Part shown: positions 16,300 through 23,881 of the stretch, in pieces
Layout: every line of letters begins with the position of its first letter
Numbering within the stretch: position 1 is the stretch's first letter
NCBI GenBank assembly: GCA_004292955.1
Contig: RDXX01000080.1
Coordinates: 1 to 63,845 of the forward strand
Direction: 5' to 3'
Length of the DNA: 63,845 bases
From: Oscillatoriales cyanobacterium
GTDB lineage: Bacteria; Cyanobacteriota; Cyanobacteriia; Cyanobacteriales; Microcoleaceae
Position numbers and translations under genes: made by a program
The notes under the pieces: generated by a model
What the model was told of the DNA's origin: nothing
What the model saw: only the letters and a program-made list of their open reading frames with translations
The model's database searches: none

Positions 16300-16872
16300 T
16301 TATGGTAATTTATCGCGCAGGAAAAGCCAAGTGTTGAGTTTTTCATCTAAAACATATTTATCACTCTCAGAAAGTGCTGCAATAACTTTCAATCGATTTT
16401 TAAGTTTTCTTAACTCGCGAATTTCTGCAATAGGTAGCGTTTTCCAATTAGCAACCTTTTTTTCGACATCTTCCTGCGACTCTTTGATGTTATCCCAAAA
16501 CCATTCTAAAATTAAGTTAACATCGAGAACAGAATCATCGGAAATTACTTCCTGTTTTTCGATCGCCGCAGCCCGCAACATCATTGAGGAAATCGTAAAA
16601 GACTCGCCACTACCTGGTTTTTTGCGATCGGCATCATCGGCTAGAAGATCGTAAATTGCGATCGCGACTTCTGCCCATTTGCGATCGCACAAACCAGAAC
16701 CATTTTCACCTTTTCGAGCCTTAGCGGAGGAAACATCGGCTAATAATAGCCAGTTAAACCCTTGTGGTTGGGTGGTTTGACCTGAAAATATGTTTTTCAC
16801 CCAAATCAGTACAGATTCGGCATTTTGTTCGAGAATGCGATCGAGGGATATTGTCGTAGGAGATTGAGTCAT
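16300..16872 (-). CDS. Hypothetical protein, mostly helical
   Basis: A 190-residue protein that I do not recognise. It is predicted to be largely alpha-helical and charged, with a C-terminal region rich in Lys/Glu/Leu (IRELRKLKNRLKVIAALSES), and has no signal peptide or membrane segment. Its start lies 7 bases downstream of the stop of the 144-residue gene (16880-17314), which implies one transcript, and both proteins begin with MTQS. It may belong with the leucine-rich-repeat gene that follows after 114 bp. Confidence 0.6.
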   Translation of the reverse strand: MTQSPTTISLDRILEQNAESVLIWVKNIFSGQTTQPQGFNWLLLADVSSAKARKGENGSGLCDRKWAEVAIAIYDLLADDADRKKPGSGESFTISSMMLRAAAIEKQEVISDDSVLDVNLILEWFWDNIKESQEDVEKKVANWKTLPIAEIRELRKLKNRLKVIAALSESDKYVLDEKLNTWLFLRDKLP

Positions 16873-16879
16873 AATTTAT

Positions 16880-17314
16880 CTACTCCAAATATTCGATATC
16901 AGCATTACTTATATCAACTCCTTGCTGCCTAAAGGCTGTAATTCCTACTTCTAAGCTCTCTGAAGTTGGTCTAAAATGCCCGCTATGATTGCTGATTGTT
17001 AGCAAAATATATGAACCGTTACTACCCACAATCTCGGCTTCTCCCGCAGCCAAAACAGGCTGACCGCGAGTTATAACCGTATGGTAAATTTCATTGTTAA
17101 CATCTAAAAATTTCGGAATTACAAGGAGTTCTGGGTTTGTTGTCACTGCCCATTTGACAGTCCCTTCATTAATTATATCGTCAAATCCTGCTTCCCCCAC
17201 TTTAATGGGTCTGATGCCTAACTCATCTGCCGATCGAAGTTCATCATTTAGCGTCGCGGGGGACTGATTGGAAAAGCGAGGGCTAGGAACATTATTTGAA
17301 AATGATTGTGTCAC
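16880..17314 (-). CDS. Small protein with a polymorphic-toxin-like GKPV/SGH domain
   Basis: A 144-residue protein starting at GTG (17314). The second half has the pattern RGQPVLAAGEAEI...NHSGHFRPTSESL, which resembles a segment (GGKPVxxAGE...NxSGHYxPS) that I associate with toxin-like proteins of polymorphic secretion systems; the association is from memory and unconfirmed. No signal peptide. It is the first gene of a likely operon with the 190-residue gene downstream. An alternative is a stand-alone domain captured from a larger toxin. Confidence 0.5.
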   Translation of the reverse strand: MTQSFSNNVPSPRFSNQSPATLNDELRSADELGIRPIKVGEAGFDDIINEGTVKWAVTTNPELLVIPKFLDVNNEIYHTVITRGQPVLAAGEAEIVGSNGSYILLTISNHSGHFRPTSESLEVGITAFRQQGVDISNADIEYLE

Positions 17315-17359
17315 AACAGAATTTAACGAGAATCAAATTTATAGTCAAATATGATTCTA

Positions 17360-18400
17360 TCACTTCAAATCTTCCAATTTAATCCTCGGATCGATCGCCT
17401 TTAGCAACAAATCTGCGAACAAATTACCAACAATCAACATCGTAGCGCCCATCATCAAACTCGCCATTACCAAATACAAGTCTTGATTGTTCACCGCTTC
17501 CAAAGTCAGCTTACCCAAACCAGGCCAATTAAAGAAAAATTCAGCGATAAACGCACCGCTCAACAAACTAGCAAACTCAAAACCTAATAACGTCACCAAC
17601 GGATTAATCGCATTCCGCAGAGCGTGAATGTAAATTACTCGATTGTCCGGCAAACCTTTAGCCCGTGCAGTTCGGATATAATCTTGACGCAGCACGTCTA
17701 ACAATTGTCCGCGCATCAATCTTTGTAAGCCAGCAAAACCTGTGACGCTGAGGGCGACTGTTGGCAAAATTAAGTGCCAGCAATAATCGAGGATTTGACC
17801 CCACCAAGGTAAGTCTGCATGATCGATGCTTGTCATTCCTCCGACTGGGAAAAGGGGCGAAGTATTCTGAGCAAAAAATAGCAGCAGCAAAGCTGTGATA
17901 AAGCTGGGAAAACCCTGGCCCGTGTAGCTGACTACTTGCAAAACCCGATCGACAGTCTTATTCTGATTAACGGCCGCGACTATTCCCAAAGGCAGTGCGA
18001 TCGCCCAAGTTACAATCAAAGATGCGATCGCCATCAACAACGTCGCCGGTACTCTTTCCCACAGCAGCGACGCTACGGATCGCTGATATACAAAACTGGT
18101 GCCAAAATTCCCCTGTGTCAGAATTTGTTTCAGCCACAGCCCATACTGCACAATCGCTGGTTTATCCAAGCCGAATTGCTGTTCGAGTTGCTTGAGTGTT
18201 TCCGGCGAAATCTTCGGATTTTGACTCAAAGTATCTAAGTAATTTCCTGGTGCGAGCTCAATAATTGCAAAACACAGAGCCGATGCTAAGAATAGGGTTA
18301 AAAGTGCCTGCAACAGTCGTTTGACAACATAAGTAAATGTCTCGCTGCCAAATAAAGAATTCAACATTCGCCAGTTTCGATTAGATTTAATAGAAGTCAT
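17360..18400 (-). CDS. ABC transporter permease, peptide/nickel (DppB/OppB) type
   Basis: A 346-residue inner-membrane permease. It has the N-terminal RLLQALLTLF segment typical of the DppB family, about six membrane helices and the EAA loop TARAKGLPDNRVIYIHALRN that contacts the ATPase, followed by NPLVTLLGFEFASLLSGAFIxE, all family hallmarks. No partner permease, ATPase or substrate-binding protein is adjacent, so it is an orphan here; in cyanobacteria the components of such importers are often scattered. The substrate (peptides, nickel or other) cannot be told from the sequence. It is 45 bp from the upstream 144-residue gene but the order suggests an independent promoter. Confidence 0.9.
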   Translation of the reverse strand: MTSIKSNRNWRMLNSLFGSETFTYVVKRLLQALLTLFLASALCFAIIELAPGNYLDTLSQNPKISPETLKQLEQQFGLDKPAIVQYGLWLKQILTQGNFGTSFVYQRSVASLLWERVPATLLMAIASLIVTWAIALPLGIVAAVNQNKTVDRVLQVVSYTGQGFPSFITALLLLFFAQNTSPLFPVGGMTSIDHADLPWWGQILDYCWHLILPTVALSVTGFAGLQRLMRGQLLDVLRQDYIRTARAKGLPDNRVIYIHALRNAINPLVTLLGFEFASLLSGAFIAEFFFNWPGLGKLTLEAVNNQDLYLVMASLMMGATMLIVGNLFADLLLKAIDPRIKLEDLK

Positions 18401-18402
18401 AC

Positions 18403-18441
18403 CATTTTAGATTTTAGATTTTAGATTTTAGATTTTAGATT
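18403..18441. repeat. TTTTAGA heptamer tandem repeat
   Basis: About five tandem copies of ATTTTAG directly upstream of the ABC permease start at 18400. It is the reverse complement of the TCTAAAA repeats at 2222, 45883 and elsewhere, i.e. the short tandem repeat class common in filamentous cyanobacteria. Confidence 0.85.
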
Positions 18442-18604
18442 GAGAATTTGGGATTTTTGATTGATTAATTGTTTGTGAAGCATCGATCGCAGCTCATACG
18501 ATCCCTATATGTTTGCAGTAATGACAGAAGTCGTGGCTTGCGGGTTTAAGAATGCGGACTAAAGTCCTCACTACAAACCTCTTTTATTACGGTCAATTGA
18601 TCGG

Positions 18605-18668
18605 ACAATTGACAATTGACAACTGACAACTGACAACTGTCAACTGTCAACTGTCAACTGACTACTGA
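18605..18668. repeat. CAACTGT/CAACTGA heptamer tandem repeat
   Basis: About nine heptamers immediately 3' of the apt stop codon, starting as ATTGACA and shifting to CAACTGA and CAACTGT. Similar arrays occur at 20681, 21914, 47001 and 49780, most of them just after a stop codon. Confidence 0.85.
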
Positions 18669-19181
18669 CTAATATTCGACTAGCGAGACGATCGGCACAT
18701 CCGGCAATTTCTGCCTCCCGCCCAAAGCCAGCAATTCAATCACAAAAGCAAAACCGACAAGCTCGCAGCCCGCTTGCTGCAACAAATTAGCCGTCGCGGC
18801 TGCTGTTCCGCCAGTGGCGATTAAATCGTCCACAACCAGCACCCGGCTGCCGGGTTTCATGGCATCTCGGTGCATCTCCAGTCGATCGACACCGTACTCC
18901 AACTCGTACTCAGCAAAAAGAACTTCTCCAGGCAGTTTTCCCGGTTTGCGGACAGGAATAAAGCCCACTCCCATTTTATAAGCCAAAGGCGTGCCAAAGA
19001 TAAAGCCCCGCGATTCCATGCCCACCACATAGTCAGCAGACATTTCAGAGCATTTTTCAGCTAAACTGTCAATAGTGTAGCTCAGTCCTTGCGGGTTGCA
19101 GAGCAAAGTTGTAATGTCTCGAAACATAATTCCCGGCTTGGGGAAATCAGGAATGTCGCGAATCAGAGATTTGAGATCCAT
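18669..19181 (-). CDS. apt: Adenine phosphoribosyltransferase
   Basis: A 170-residue purine-salvage enzyme that converts adenine and PRPP into AMP and pyrophosphate in the cytoplasm. It starts MDLKSLIRDIPDFPKPGIMFRD, the conserved family N-terminus, and carries the PRPP-binding motif VLVVDDLIATGGTAAAT (about 115-131) plus GMESRGFIFG. The length is normal. It is a single-gene unit divergent from the aminotransferase gene at 19378, with heptamer repeats at both ends. Confidence 0.96.
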   Translation of the reverse strand: MDLKSLIRDIPDFPKPGIMFRDITTLLCNPQGLSYTIDSLAEKCSEMSADYVVGMESRGFIFGTPLAYKMGVGFIPVRKPGKLPGEVLFAEYELEYGVDRLEMHRDAMKPGSRVLVVDDLIATGGTAAATANLLQQAGCELVGFAFVIELLALGGRQKLPDVPIVSLVEY

Positions 19182-19245
19182 AAGCTTGCAGATCGGCGTT
19201 GAGGGTAACGAGGCATCAAAAATGCTACAATCATAACGTCAATCG

Positions 19246-19276
19246 ATTTTAAATTTTAGATTTTAGATTTTAGATT
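19246..19276. repeat. ATTTTAG tandem repeat between apt and the aminotransferase
   Basis: About four heptamers of the ATTTTAG type in the divergent intergenic region of apt and the aminotransferase gene. Confidence 0.8.
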
Positions 19277-19377
19277 CACTATATGTAAACAAATGTCATA
19301 ATTTCCTAACGACAGGGTTGAATATCAAGATTTGTCAACCTATGATCTAAAGTCAAAAATATAATATCTAAAATCCA

Positions 19378-20544
19378 ATGATCAAGTTGGCAGCACGAGT
19401 GGGTGAGGTTCCTCCTTCCATAACCTTGGCGATCGCAGCTAAGGCAAAAGCTATGAGGGCCGAAGGGATTGATGTATGTAGTTTGAGCACCGGAGAACCC
19501 GACTTTGATACCCCCGAACACATTAAAGCGGCGGCAAAGCAAGCTTTGGATGCGGGGAAGACTAAGTACGGCCCGGTGGCTGGGGAAGCGCAGTTGAAAG
19601 CTGCGATCGCCCGCAAACTCCGCAACGACAACAATCTCCACTATCAACCGGAAAATATCATTGTCACCAACGGCGGCAAGCACTCCCTCTACAATCTGAT
19701 GATGGCTCTGATCGAGCCTGGAGATGAAGTAATTATTCCGGCTCCCTACTGGCTCAGCTATCCAGAAATGGTCAAACTCGCCAGCGGTAAGCCCGTAATT
19801 GTACGGACAGATGCTTCTACAGGATATAAAATTACACCGGAACAACTGAGTGCAGCGATTACTCCCAAAACCAAGTTATTCGTGCTGAATACGCCTTCTA
19901 ACCCGACGGGAATGGTGTACACTCCAGCGGAAATTAAAGCGCTGGCCCAGGTGATAGTCGATCGAGATATTTTAGTCGTTTCTGACGAGATTTACGAAAA
20001 AATTATATATGACGGCGCCAAACACGTCAGCATCGGTTCCCTGGGTAAAGAAATATTCGATCGCACCATCATTAGCAGCGGTTTTGCAAAAGGTTACTCA
20101 ATGACAGGCTGGCGGATTGGCTATTTGGCCGGGCCGATCGAATTAATTAAAGCCACCAGCACCATTCAAGGACACAGTACCTCAAACGTGTGTACTTTTG
20201 CACAGTACGGCGCGATCGCAGCTTTGGAAAGCAGCCAAGAGTCTGTGGAAAAAATGCGTCTCGCTTTTGCCGATCGGCGTGAAGTAATATTTGAATTGCT
20301 TGAGGCGATCCCTGGAATTAGCTGCATCAAACCAGACGGCGCTTTCTATATGTTTGTCAATATCAGCAAAACTGGAATGACTTCTCTGCAATTTTGTGAT
20401 GCTTTCTTAGAACAGCATCAAGTAGCAGTTATTCCCGGGATTGCTTTTGGTGCAGACGACCACATTCGCTTGTCTTACGCTACCGATTTAGGCACAATTA
20501 AGAAAGCTGTAGAAAGGCTCGATAAATTTGTCCGAAGCATCTAA
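19378..20544 (+). CDS. aspC: Aspartate aminotransferase (class I/II, PLP-dependent)
   Basis: A 388-residue cytoplasmic aminotransferase that interconverts aspartate/2-oxoglutarate and oxaloacetate/glutamate. Family I-gamma features are seen: SLSTGEPDFDTP near the N-terminus, TNGGKHSLYN, NTPSNPTGMVY, SDEIYEKIIYDG, the PLP-lysine segment SGFAKGYSMTGWRIGY, and a C-terminal Arg in DHIRLSYA. The I-gamma subgroup can also act as prephenate aminotransferase in plants and cyanobacteria, which the sequence alone does not decide. The start at ATG 19378 fits the conserved N-terminal KLAARVGEVPPS. Confidence 0.93.
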   Translation: MIKLAARVGEVPPSITLAIAAKAKAMRAEGIDVCSLSTGEPDFDTPEHIKAAAKQALDAGKTKYGPVAGEAQLKAAIARKLRNDNNLHYQPENIIVTNGGKHSLYNLMMALIEPGDEVIIPAPYWLSYPEMVKLASGKPVIVRTDASTGYKITPEQLSAAITPKTKLFVLNTPSNPTGMVYTPAEIKALAQVIVDRDILVVSDEIYEKIIYDGAKHVSIGSLGKEIFDRTIISSGFAKGYSMTGWRIGYLAGPIELIKATSTIQGHSTSNVCTFAQYGAIAALESSQESVEKMRLAFADRREVIFELLEAIPGISCIKPDGAFYMFVNISKTGMTSLQFCDAFLEQHQVAVIPGIAFGADDHIRLSYATDLGTIKKAVERLDKFVRSI

Positions 20545-20680
20545 AAATTAGTCAGTTGTCATTTGTTAGTTGGCAGTAGTCAGTTGGCTGTTGGCGGTTG
20601 TCAGCAGTCATTAGTGCGAGCGTCCCCGCTCGCGAACCTTATCATTAGTCAGTAGTCATTAGTAGTAACTGCTTTCCTCT

Positions 20681-20716
20681 CAACTGTCAACTGTCAACTG
20701 TCAACTGTCAACTGTC
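20681..20716. repeat. CAACTGT heptamer tandem repeat
   Basis: Five tandem CAACTGT units run up to the stop codon of sigF. A looser region of related TCAGTTG/TCATTAGT motifs fills 20550-20680 together with a hairpin GCGAGCGTCCCCGCTCGC near 20615. Confidence 0.85.
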
Positions 20717-21489
20717 TAAAGCTGTTTGGTCATAATTTCCTTTAGCAAATCCAGTCCCTTCTTGACTCGCCGAGAAACAGTCACCGCGCTGATACCCAAG
20801 CGTTCGGCCGTTTCCTTCTGCGTCAAATCGTACAGAAAAACAAACTCCAATATCTCCCGAGTCCGTTGTTCCAACATCGCCAAAGCTTGCTGTACGCGAA
20901 TTTGATCCTCTTGCGCCAACTGAAAACTCCGATATTTGCTATCGGGTACCAATTCTCCCAGACAAGTCGCGCCCTCATCTTCATCTTGCACTGGTGCGTC
21001 TAAACTTAAAGGCGATCGGTTGAGATGCGCTAACTTAATTTCTTGCCATTCTGCCACAGAAACCTCAAGCACTGCTGCTACTTCAGCATCCGTAGGTTTG
21101 CGGTTGAACTGTACCTGCAAATCCTTGATCGCTGCGACAGACTTGCGTTCCAGGGCCAACCAGTGGCGGGGAACTCGCACAGAAGGGCTTTTGTCCCGCA
21201 AGTAGTGTTGAATTTCGCCGCGAATGTAGGGAATTGCAAAGGAACTAAAAGCGTGTCCCTTCGAGATATCAAATCGCTCGATCGCCCTAATCAACCCAAT
21301 ACACCCAACTTGCTGCAAATCATCGTAGCTTTCACCGCACTGATTGATCCAGTGGTAAACTTCTTTTCGCACCAGTCCAATATTCAGTTGAACTAACTGA
21401 TTGCGGACTTCATTCGAGCCAGAATGTTGGTACTCGCGCAACAATTGCAAATTTTCGCTTTTTAGCTCGTTGGGGATTGTGGTAGACAT
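20716..21489 (-). CDS. sigF: RNA polymerase sigma factor SigF (group 3, SigB/F/G family)
   Basis: A 257-residue sigma factor. Region 2 is at about 25-95 (QLNIGLVRKEVYHW, DDLQQVGCIGLIRAIERFD), region 3 at about 105-170 (SPSVRVPRHWLALER) and region 4 at about 205-255 (LTQKETAERLGISAVTVSRRVKKGLDLL, the -35 helix-turn-helix). Cyanobacterial SigF is the group 3 factor that in Synechocystis controls type IV pilus genes and motility; that role is transferred by homology. No anti-sigma factor is adjacent. The start at ATG 21489 fits the family length. Confidence 0.92.
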   Translation of the reverse strand: MSTTIPNELKSENLQLLREYQHSGSNEVRNQLVQLNIGLVRKEVYHWINQCGESYDDLQQVGCIGLIRAIERFDISKGHAFSSFAIPYIRGEIQHYLRDKSPSVRVPRHWLALERKSVAAIKDLQVQFNRKPTDAEVAAVLEVSVAEWQEIKLAHLNRSPLSLDAPVQDEDEGATCLGELVPDSKYRSFQLAQEDQIRVQQALAMLEQRTREILEFVFLYDLTQKETAERLGISAVTVSRRVKKGLDLLKEIMTKQL

Positions 21490-22207
21490 GGTTGCATAAA
21501 GGTTGGTAGAGCAGGGGACTGATGTTGCTTTAGACCTAGTTTTTAATCTAGTCTAAAAAAATTAATCTTGCTGTGGTGTAATCCTAGCACTTATATATCT
21601 GTGACAGCAGACACACCAGTCAAAATTTGGGACTGTGCATGGATTTGAGGGAATTAGTCGATTTTAAATTTTAGATTTTAAATTTACTCCACCGATTAAT
21701 TTAGGAGCTTCTATTTGGGTCTAAAATTTGGCGATCGACCCTAAGCGATCGTCAGGGCTTCCGTTTTTGGTCGGGGTCATCCCAGAAGTGTTCAGCAAAA
21801 TCCGTATTTTACCAGAAAGAATTGGTTGAAAGCCCGCCCGCCTAATCGGGAGAAATTAAAATCAGACTATTCATTACTCCAATCCTCTTACTTCTAGGTA
21901 GAGGTCGCTCTTAAACTGTCAACTGTCAACTGTCAACTGTCAACTGTCAATTGAATGATGTTTATTTTTCACACCATATTGTAGTCGGAAATTTGTTTAA
22001 ACGCAATACTTCAATTAATCAAAAATCCTAATTTAATAACTGGCAACTCAATAACACTTTAAGCATAGATTTAGTCATTAGTCAACAGTCTTCAGTTATC
22101 TTTCTAAAGACTGTTGACTAATGAAAGGCGAGCAGTAGCTTTAGGACAAAAAACTGCTCAAGTTCGTTGGCGAAGCCCTCGCAGAGGATCGATCCAGAAA
22201 GACAATT
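21490..22207. other. Long intergenic region between sigF and psbO, no gene seen
   Basis: About 720 bp containing the sigF promoter region and the psbO 3' region. It holds an ATTTTAG repeat (about 21660-21690), a CAACTGT array (21914-21952) and a perfect 16-bp inverted repeat (22075-22124). No open frame with coding character was seen on either strand. Confidence 0.5.
22075..22124. repeat. Perfect 16-bp inverted repeat downstream of psbO
   Basis: TCATTAGTCAACAGTC at 22075-22090 pairs with GACTGTTGACTAATGA at 22109-22124, with an 18-base loop. It lies 84 bp after the psbO stop and could end or stabilise that mRNA, although there is no T run after it. Confidence 0.7.
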
Positions 22208-23053
22208 TTACGAAACAGAAGGCTCAATCCGAGCGTAAAACAAACCACGAATTTTCACGTCCAGAGCAGGTCTAGCTCCCAAATCAGTATCAGAAGGCTG
22301 CACGCTTTCAAAAATCCCCCCAATTTCGCCAGTAGCGCTGTTGACCTTAGCAATTTGGAGAGAAATTTTGCCAGCCTTGGTACGGGTGTCAGCTAACTTA
22401 ACATTAGAGCGTTTCAGCTTGGAATTGTCAGTAGCCGGCAACGCGACAGCATTGTCGTAGCCCGTCGATACACCGCGACCTTTAGGATCTAAAAAGCCTG
22501 CGCTGCGGTAAGAAGGAACGTTAAATTCCCCTTGAAAATCGGTAGAAGTATTGAGCGCAACGACTCCCGGATCGGAAGTAGCCACTAACTCTTTAATGGT
22601 GAACAAGAAAGGTACTTGCTCTCCACCCGGTAACTGAACTGTAATTGCTTGAAAGTCCAAGCCGTCCTCTTCTGTAAAAGTCAGAGTACCGTCATTACCA
22701 ACCTTGAGCGTACCTTGAACTTGGTCAATGCTCGACGTGAACCGTGTCAACAATTTACCAGGCACAAATTCTGCCTCTTGGCGTTTGTTGGCTGCTTCTT
22801 CCTTCACAAAGTAAGTTGTGGGCTGCAAACACATACCAGCCAGTTTATAGGTGCCACCCGCTTCAATGGGGATCGATCCCCGAGAAGTTTCTGCCAAGCT
22901 AGGGCAGTTATTGGCCAATCCTGTACCTCTAATCTCGTCGTAGGTGAGCAACTCGGTAGTCGCCACCGTCGTATCAGTAGGAGCAGAAGAACAAGCAACC
23001 AGCGCACTCATGCAAAATGCTAAAAGTGCAACAATTAAAGCACGATATTTCAT
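22208..23053 (-). CDS. psbO: Photosystem II manganese-stabilising protein PsbO
   Basis: A 281-residue precursor of the extrinsic PSII subunit that stabilises the Mn4Ca cluster on the lumenal side. Mature-protein hallmarks are LTYDEIRGTGLANNCP, CLQPTTYFVKEE, KRQEAEFVPGKLLTR, DFQGEFNVPSYRSAGFLDPKGRG and a C-terminal GLFYARIEP. The two cysteines of the single disulphide (in NNCP and GMCLQP) are present. I start at ATG 23053 (MKYRALIVALLAF) because it gives a normal signal peptide; the frame is open to 23155 but the extension is hydrophobic and not family-like. The signal sequence ends in a lipobox LVAC (Cys21), which would make it lipid-anchored. Confidence 0.96.
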   Translation of the reverse strand: MKYRALIVALLAFCMSALVACSSAPTDTTVATTELLTYDEIRGTGLANNCPSLAETSRGSIPIEAGGTYKLAGMCLQPTTYFVKEEAANKRQEAEFVPGKLLTRFTSSIDQVQGTLKVGNDGTLTFTEEDGLDFQAITVQLPGGEQVPFLFTIKELVATSDPGVVALNTSTDFQGEFNVPSYRSAGFLDPKGRGVSTGYDNAVALPATDNSKLKRSNVKLADTRTKAGKISLQIAKVNSATGEIGGIFESVQPSDTDLGARPALDVKIRGLFYARIEPSVS

Positions 23054-23452
23054 TTCCAACCTCAATATCCAACATCGGATTATATTAAGAAAAAGCCCTA
23101 GTTCGAGCAAAATATAATTGCCCGCCGGCAGGCTAGGCCAGCGCCATAGCAGCATTTAGATCCAGATCGCTTGCTTCACCGACACTGGCTTTCACTCAAA
23201 AAATCGAGCTAGTGCGGTGAAAATAAGCAAGAACTTATGATTTCTCAATCATGTTCGGATCGCAGCCCAATACACATGGTACGACGGGTTGTGCTCTTTT
23301 CCTGACTTGGATTGGAAATAAATCTTGCGATCGTCAACCCACTTAAGTTACGTTGCTTATTGGCCCCGAATGGCGATCGCCACTAGCTCGATTAGTCGGC
23401 TCACCAAAAGGCTGGGGACAAACGCCTTGTAGATTTCAAAGGAAGCAGCGGT
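23054..23452. other. Divergent promoter region of psbO and a small conserved gene
   Basis: About 400 bp between the divergent psbO and 23453 genes. It should contain the strong, light-related psbO promoter; I see no unambiguous -35/-10 pair. No gene-like frame was seen. Confidence 0.4.
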
Positions 23453-23815
23453 ATGGACAACGGCAAAAATTTAGAGTCAGAAAAGTTGCAGTCTCAACTG
23501 CAATCGCTGACAGAGGCGATTCGGACTTTAGCCGAAAGTTGTCAGGGAGACAGTGTGCTGCTTTTGACCCTGCTGCGGGCCCTGGAAGCTTCGCACCAGG
23601 AAATTCGGGACGGTTTGTTCCAAGCATCTTTTCCCGACAACCGCCAAGCAGTTTACAAACTGCTCAGGAATATTGAAGCCAATGGCGGCTGGCCTTACAT
23701 CCAGCGTATGAAACTTCGATCGATCTTGGGGTACGCCCAACAATTATCTCCACTAGAAGATGATCCGGCCAAGTCTGAAAATGACTCGGCCGGGACTGAG
23801 GAAGACCTTAAATAG
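23453..23815 (+). CDS. Conserved hypothetical cyanobacterial protein
   Basis: A 120-residue acidic, helical protein with no signal peptide or membrane segment. It has an N-terminal coiled-coil-like stretch (LQSQLQSLTEAIRTLAES), a core LLLTLLRALEASHQEIRDGLF and a second helical part ending RMKLRSILGYAQQL, then a disordered acidic tail. I do not recognise a named family. The start is supported by a weak purine-rich site (AAGGAAGCAG) about 10 bases upstream. It converges with the RTX gene at 23882, with a shared inverted repeat in between. Confidence 0.7.
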   Translation: MDNGKNLESEKLQSQLQSLTEAIRTLAESCQGDSVLLLTLLRALEASHQEIRDGLFQASFPDNRQAVYKLLRNIEANGGWPYIQRMKLRSILGYAQQLSPLEDDPAKSENDSAGTEEDLK

Positions 23816-23862
23816 TGATGAGTTTTGAGTTTGTGACGTTGACATTAACTCAAAACTCATCA
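23816..23862. terminator. Inverted repeat between convergent genes, likely bidirectional terminator
   Basis: TGATGAGTTTTGAGTT (23816-23831) pairs perfectly with AACTCAAAACTCATCA (23847-23862), with a 15-base loop. It is placed between the convergent stops at 23815 and 23882. A second copy of the same inverted repeat is at 47721-47765, so it is also a dispersed element. Confidence 0.6.
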
Positions 23863-23881
23863 CAGAAGGGCGCTGTTGCAC

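Noticed and set aside
15536..16654. Plus-strand open frames opposite the LRR gene (repeats RLVSEPRKLMS...)
   Set aside because: These are antisense shadows of the 66-bp LRR repeats, whose length is a multiple of three, so all frames stay open.
18599..20716. CRISPR-like array made of CAACTGT or TCTAAAA repeats
   Set aside because: Units are 7 bp in direct tandem without spacers; they are simple short tandem repeats.
22649..23023. 124-residue plus-strand frame opposite psbO
   Set aside because: It lies entirely antisense to a well-conserved gene and has no coding features.
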